Assembly: GCA_022791975.1 (NCBI GenBank)
Contig: JAAWAC010000030.1
Span: 1 to 55,373, forward strand
DNA length: 55,373 nt
Source of the DNA: Lachnospiraceae bacterium
GTDB lineage: Bacteria; Bacillota; Clostridia; Lachnospirales; Lachnospiraceae
Direction of reading: 5' to 3'
Below the pieces are notes generated by a model that was given only the letters and a program-made list of their open reading frames with translations, made no database searches and had not been told where the DNA came from. Position numbers and translations under genes: made by a program. Each line of letters begins with the position of its first letter. The stretch's first letter is position 1. Positions 53,292-55,373 of this stretch are shown here, piece by piece.

Positions 53292-54874
53292 TGAAAAAAT
53301 TTCTGGCTCTTTTTCGAGTACAGCTGCGGGCCGCTCTGGCAGGGATTCGGGTGGGTGGCAGCCGGAAACGGATGGCCTCCAGCTGGGTCACGTTGCTGCT
53401 GGTGGCCGGGATGGGGCTTTATCTATCTAGTGTTTACAGCTTTGTGCTGGCCAGGCAGCTGGCCCAGGCCGGGGCGGTGGACCTATTGTTATTGCTGATG
53501 TCTGGAGCGGCTTCTGGGGTGGGGATGATATTTACCGCTTTTGCTGCCCAGGGAATGGTGTTTTCCGGACGGGATGCGGATTTTTTGTTGTCCATGCCGG
53601 TTCCACCTGTAACCGTACTCCTGGCGAAGCTGACGGCATTGTATGGGGAGAACCTTCTTTTCTGTATCTTTTTTATGGTGCCTGTGGGAATCGCCCGGCT
53701 GTGGTATGAGGGCGGAGGGGCACTCTTTGTTCTCCGGCTGGTGGTGGGAACTTTGTTTTTGACATTACTGCCCACCGTGCTGGCGCTGATAGTGGGTTTT
53801 TTGCTCAGCTGGTTAGGGAGCCGTCTGGGAAATGGGAAGGGCCTTGGTCTCTTGCTGTATGGCTTGCTGTTTGCCGGAATATTTGTGTTGGGAATACAAG
53901 TGAATCGGGGGATTTCTGCTCTGGCAGCTGGAGCCTTAAGCGGGCAAGAGCTGGGCTCTTCTGGCTGGGTGCTGCCTTTTCGGCTGTTTCAGGTGGGGGT
54001 GTGCGGAAATTGGGGGCAGCTGGGGCTTTTTTGCTTTTTGATGCTGGCTCTTTTGGCAGTGGTAGCAGGGATTCTGGCCGGAAGCTATCAAAAGATACTT
54101 ACGGGACTTGAGACCCACAAAAAACAACCGGTATACCGGCTTGCCCGGTTAAATCGGGTAAGCCAGAGCCGGGCTCTGTTGAAAAAAGAGGCGTCCCGGT
54201 ACTTTGGCACCCCTATTTATCTTTTTAACACGGGCCTTGGCCTCATAGGCTTGGTTGCAATGGGGGTTGGGGCAGTGATTCTCAAGGACAGAGTGGAGGA
54301 ATATCTTGCCCAGCTAGGACTTCCTCTTCCCCTGGTACTTCTGGCGGCGGCAATCATAGGACTTTTCCTGTCCACTGTCGTTATAACCGGTTCCTCCATC
54401 AGCCTGGAGGGAAAAAATTTGTGGATTCTGAAAGAAGCACCCGTTTCGATGAAGGAAGTTCTCAAGGTAAAGGCTGGGTTTCAGCTGCTTCTAGTGGGTC
54501 CCTGCCTTTTGGTGGGTGTGGTTGGCTTGGTGTTGGGGCTTAATATTTCCTGGGTGGATGGTCTGGCGCTGTTTCTTCTGGGAATGACCTTTGGATGGTT
54601 TACAGCTCTGCTGGGACTTGTGGTGAATCTGCAATTTCCCAAGTTGGATGCGATCAGCGATATGGTGGTGGTAAAACAGTCCGCAGCAGCGATGATCTCC
54701 ACGTTTGGTGGCATGGGAAGCGTGGCTTTGTGTGGGCTGTTGGTTTGGAAGCTACGTGGATGGACAGGTGAACTTGTAGCAATGAGTCTGTGCGCGGCTA
54801 TACTCCTGGTTTGTTGCCTTTGCCTGCATAGGTGGCTTGACACAAAGGGAGCCCGGCGGCTTTTGGAGCTATAG
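53291..54874 (+). CDS. ABC transporter permease, large multi-helix type
   Basis: 527 residues from GTG 53291 (AGAAGGGAGGGA upstream), sharing one base with the stop of the ATPase gene. About twelve hydrophobic segments in two halves; a cytoplasmic loop at about 265-300 (YQKILTGLETHKKQPVYRLARLN) separates them. The longer frame upstream lies inside the ATPase gene and is rejected. Similar permeases occur next to YtrB-like ATPases in Firmicutes. Confidence 0.85.
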   Translation: MKKFLALFRVQLRAALAGIRVGGSRKRMASSWVTLLLVAGMGLYLSSVYSFVLARQLAQAGAVDLLLLLMSGAASGVGMIFTAFAAQGMVFSGRDADFLLSMPVPPVTVLLAKLTALYGENLLFCIFFMVPVGIARLWYEGGGALFVLRLVVGTLFLTLLPTVLALIVGFLLSWLGSRLGNGKGLGLLLYGLLFAGIFVLGIQVNRGISALAAGALSGQELGSSGWVLPFRLFQVGVCGNWGQLGLFCFLMLALLAVVAGILAGSYQKILTGLETHKKQPVYRLARLNRVSQSRALLKKEASRYFGTPIYLFNTGLGLIGLVAMGVGAVILKDRVEEYLAQLGLPLPLVLLAAAIIGLFLSTVVITGSSISLEGKNLWILKEAPVSMKEVLKVKAGFQLLLVGPCLLVGVVGLVLGLNISWVDGLALFLLGMTFGWFTALLGLVVNLQFPKLDAISDMVVVKQSAAAMISTFGGMGSVALCGLLVWKLRGWTGELVAMSLCAAILLVCCLCLHRWLDTKGARRLLEL

Positions 54875-54905
54875 AGAGGCATGTTTCTTTTTGCCTGCAT
54901 ATTGA

Positions 54906-55151
54906 GAGGAAGGGCAGCTGTCGGTCCAGAAGCTCACTCCCCAGTATTCCGTGGCCATTAACCCCAGAGATGTGATGTACGCCCGGAACCACCTGGCGCG
55001 TCATGATTTGGGCTACCTGGGCGGCTACAGCTCCTGGGAGTTGATCTCCCGCCTCCAGCTGTATGGACCGGTAACCATGCAGGTCCCTGCCTCCCTTTAC
55101 CAGCTGACCAAGGGAACCATCTATGTCAGCGAAGAAATGCCCATCCCATAG
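54906..55151 (+). pseudogene. C-terminal remnant of a NagB-like gene
   Basis: After an in-frame stop at 54903 the frame encodes about 80 residues that match the end of the NagB-like protein at 30035-31003: INPRDVMYAR against IGPRDIVNAR, SWELISRLQLYGPVTM against SWQRMISRIELYGPISM, and GTIYVSEE against GTCYVSEA. The N-terminal three quarters, with the active site, are absent. GTG 54951 has no ribosome site. It is a deletion remnant next to a terminator and a palindromic repeat. Confidence 0.78.
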
Positions 55152-55206
55152 CCCCTGTGGACTTGACGGCCTTTTAAAATAGATGTAAAATTGCTTTATA
55201 CCTTTA

Positions 55207-55241
55207 CTGCCCCGTTTTAATTTTGGCGGGGCAGTGTTTTT
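55207..55241 (+). terminator. intrinsic terminator after the NagB-like remnant
   Basis: Eight-base-pair stem CTGCCCCG/CGGGGCAG, 12-nt loop, then TGTTTTT. Its survival suggests it was the terminator of the intact gene. Confidence 0.88.
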
Positions 55242-55261
55242 CATATTTAAAAACAAATGCG

Positions 55262-55373
55262 GAGAGAGGGACGAAGCGGAACTAAAAAAACAGCGGAGTC
55301 CCTATCTGAACCCGGAAGGAATTACAGACACGAAAAGTGGTCGTAATTCCTTCCAGAGTGAGGGTACAGAGAG
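55262..55373 (+). repeat. palindromic repeat at the right edge, one unit plus the tail of another
   Basis: The tail GAGGGACGAAGCGGAACT (55266-55283) is followed by a new unit opening ACAGCGGAGTCCC at 55290. Its stem is a perfect 12-bp pair GGAAGGAATTAC/GTAATTCCTTCC around a 17-nt loop containing a smaller pair. The unit is cut off by the window end. Only the tail of the preceding copy is present. Confidence 0.82.

Overview
The window looks like chromosome of a Gram-positive anaerobe of the Clostridia, most likely a gut member of the Lachnospiraceae. The grounds are strong AGGAGG-type ribosome sites, consensus sigma-A promoters, lipobox lipoproteins, a glycyl radical enzyme with its activase, YesM/YesN-type two-component genes and several sugar-acid and oligosaccharide uptake operons. 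The genus is not assigned. There is no phage or transposase gene, no CRISPR array and no rRNA.

Layout: (1) 0-3.6 kb: tRNA-Lys, then a TIR/leucine-rich-repeat protein and a Rossmann/RyR-domain protein that together look like a small NAD-linked sensing or immunity pair. (2) 3.8-8.0 kb: MarR regulator and a heterodimeric ABC exporter. (3) 8.1-16 kb: divergent IclR regulator and a hexonate/hexuronate operon (IdnO-like SDR, zinc dehydrogenase, TRAP transporter, mannonate dehydratase, and a PanB-like protein that has lost the metal ligands of PanB). (4) 16.1-22.5 kb, minus strand: glycyl radical enzyme, activase, ROK repressor, IlvD/Edd dehydratase. (5) 22.7-32.5 kb: a long operon with a cyclase-family protein, an Opp/Dpp-type ABC importer (binding-protein gene frameshifted at a G7 run), a GNAT, a NagB-like protein and a beta-propeller glycosidase-like protein. 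(6) 32.5-36 kb, minus strand: AraC-type response regulator and histidine kinase. (7) 36.2-43.6 kb: a second Opp/Dpp importer ending in a close paralogue of the glycosidase-like gene. (8) 43.8-55.4 kb: low-complexity lipoprotein, asnS, a VWA/MoxR pair, a CsoR-like metal sensor, a SpoIID-like protein, a eukaryotic-type HisA, long HPF, an ABC transporter pair and a broken NagB-like gene.

Regions 5-7 read as one carbohydrate-uptake district: two importers, each with a cytoplasmic propeller protein, flank a two-component system that probably senses the substrate. Both importers carry a perfect hairpin between the binding-protein gene and the first permease gene.

The least explained element is a family of about 100-bp palindromic units: four in tandem at 23.64-24.05 kb, one at 42.04-42.14 kb and one, with the tail of another, at 55.26 kb. 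The units differ in sequence but keep their stems through compensating changes. Two of the three sites run directly into the ribosome site of the next gene, and the third lies beside a decayed gene. This is the best candidate here for an undescribed structured RNA or small mobile repeat. The TIR-LRR/RyR pair and the ligand-less PanB homologue are the next most interesting items. All calls come from reading the sequence; no database search was run.
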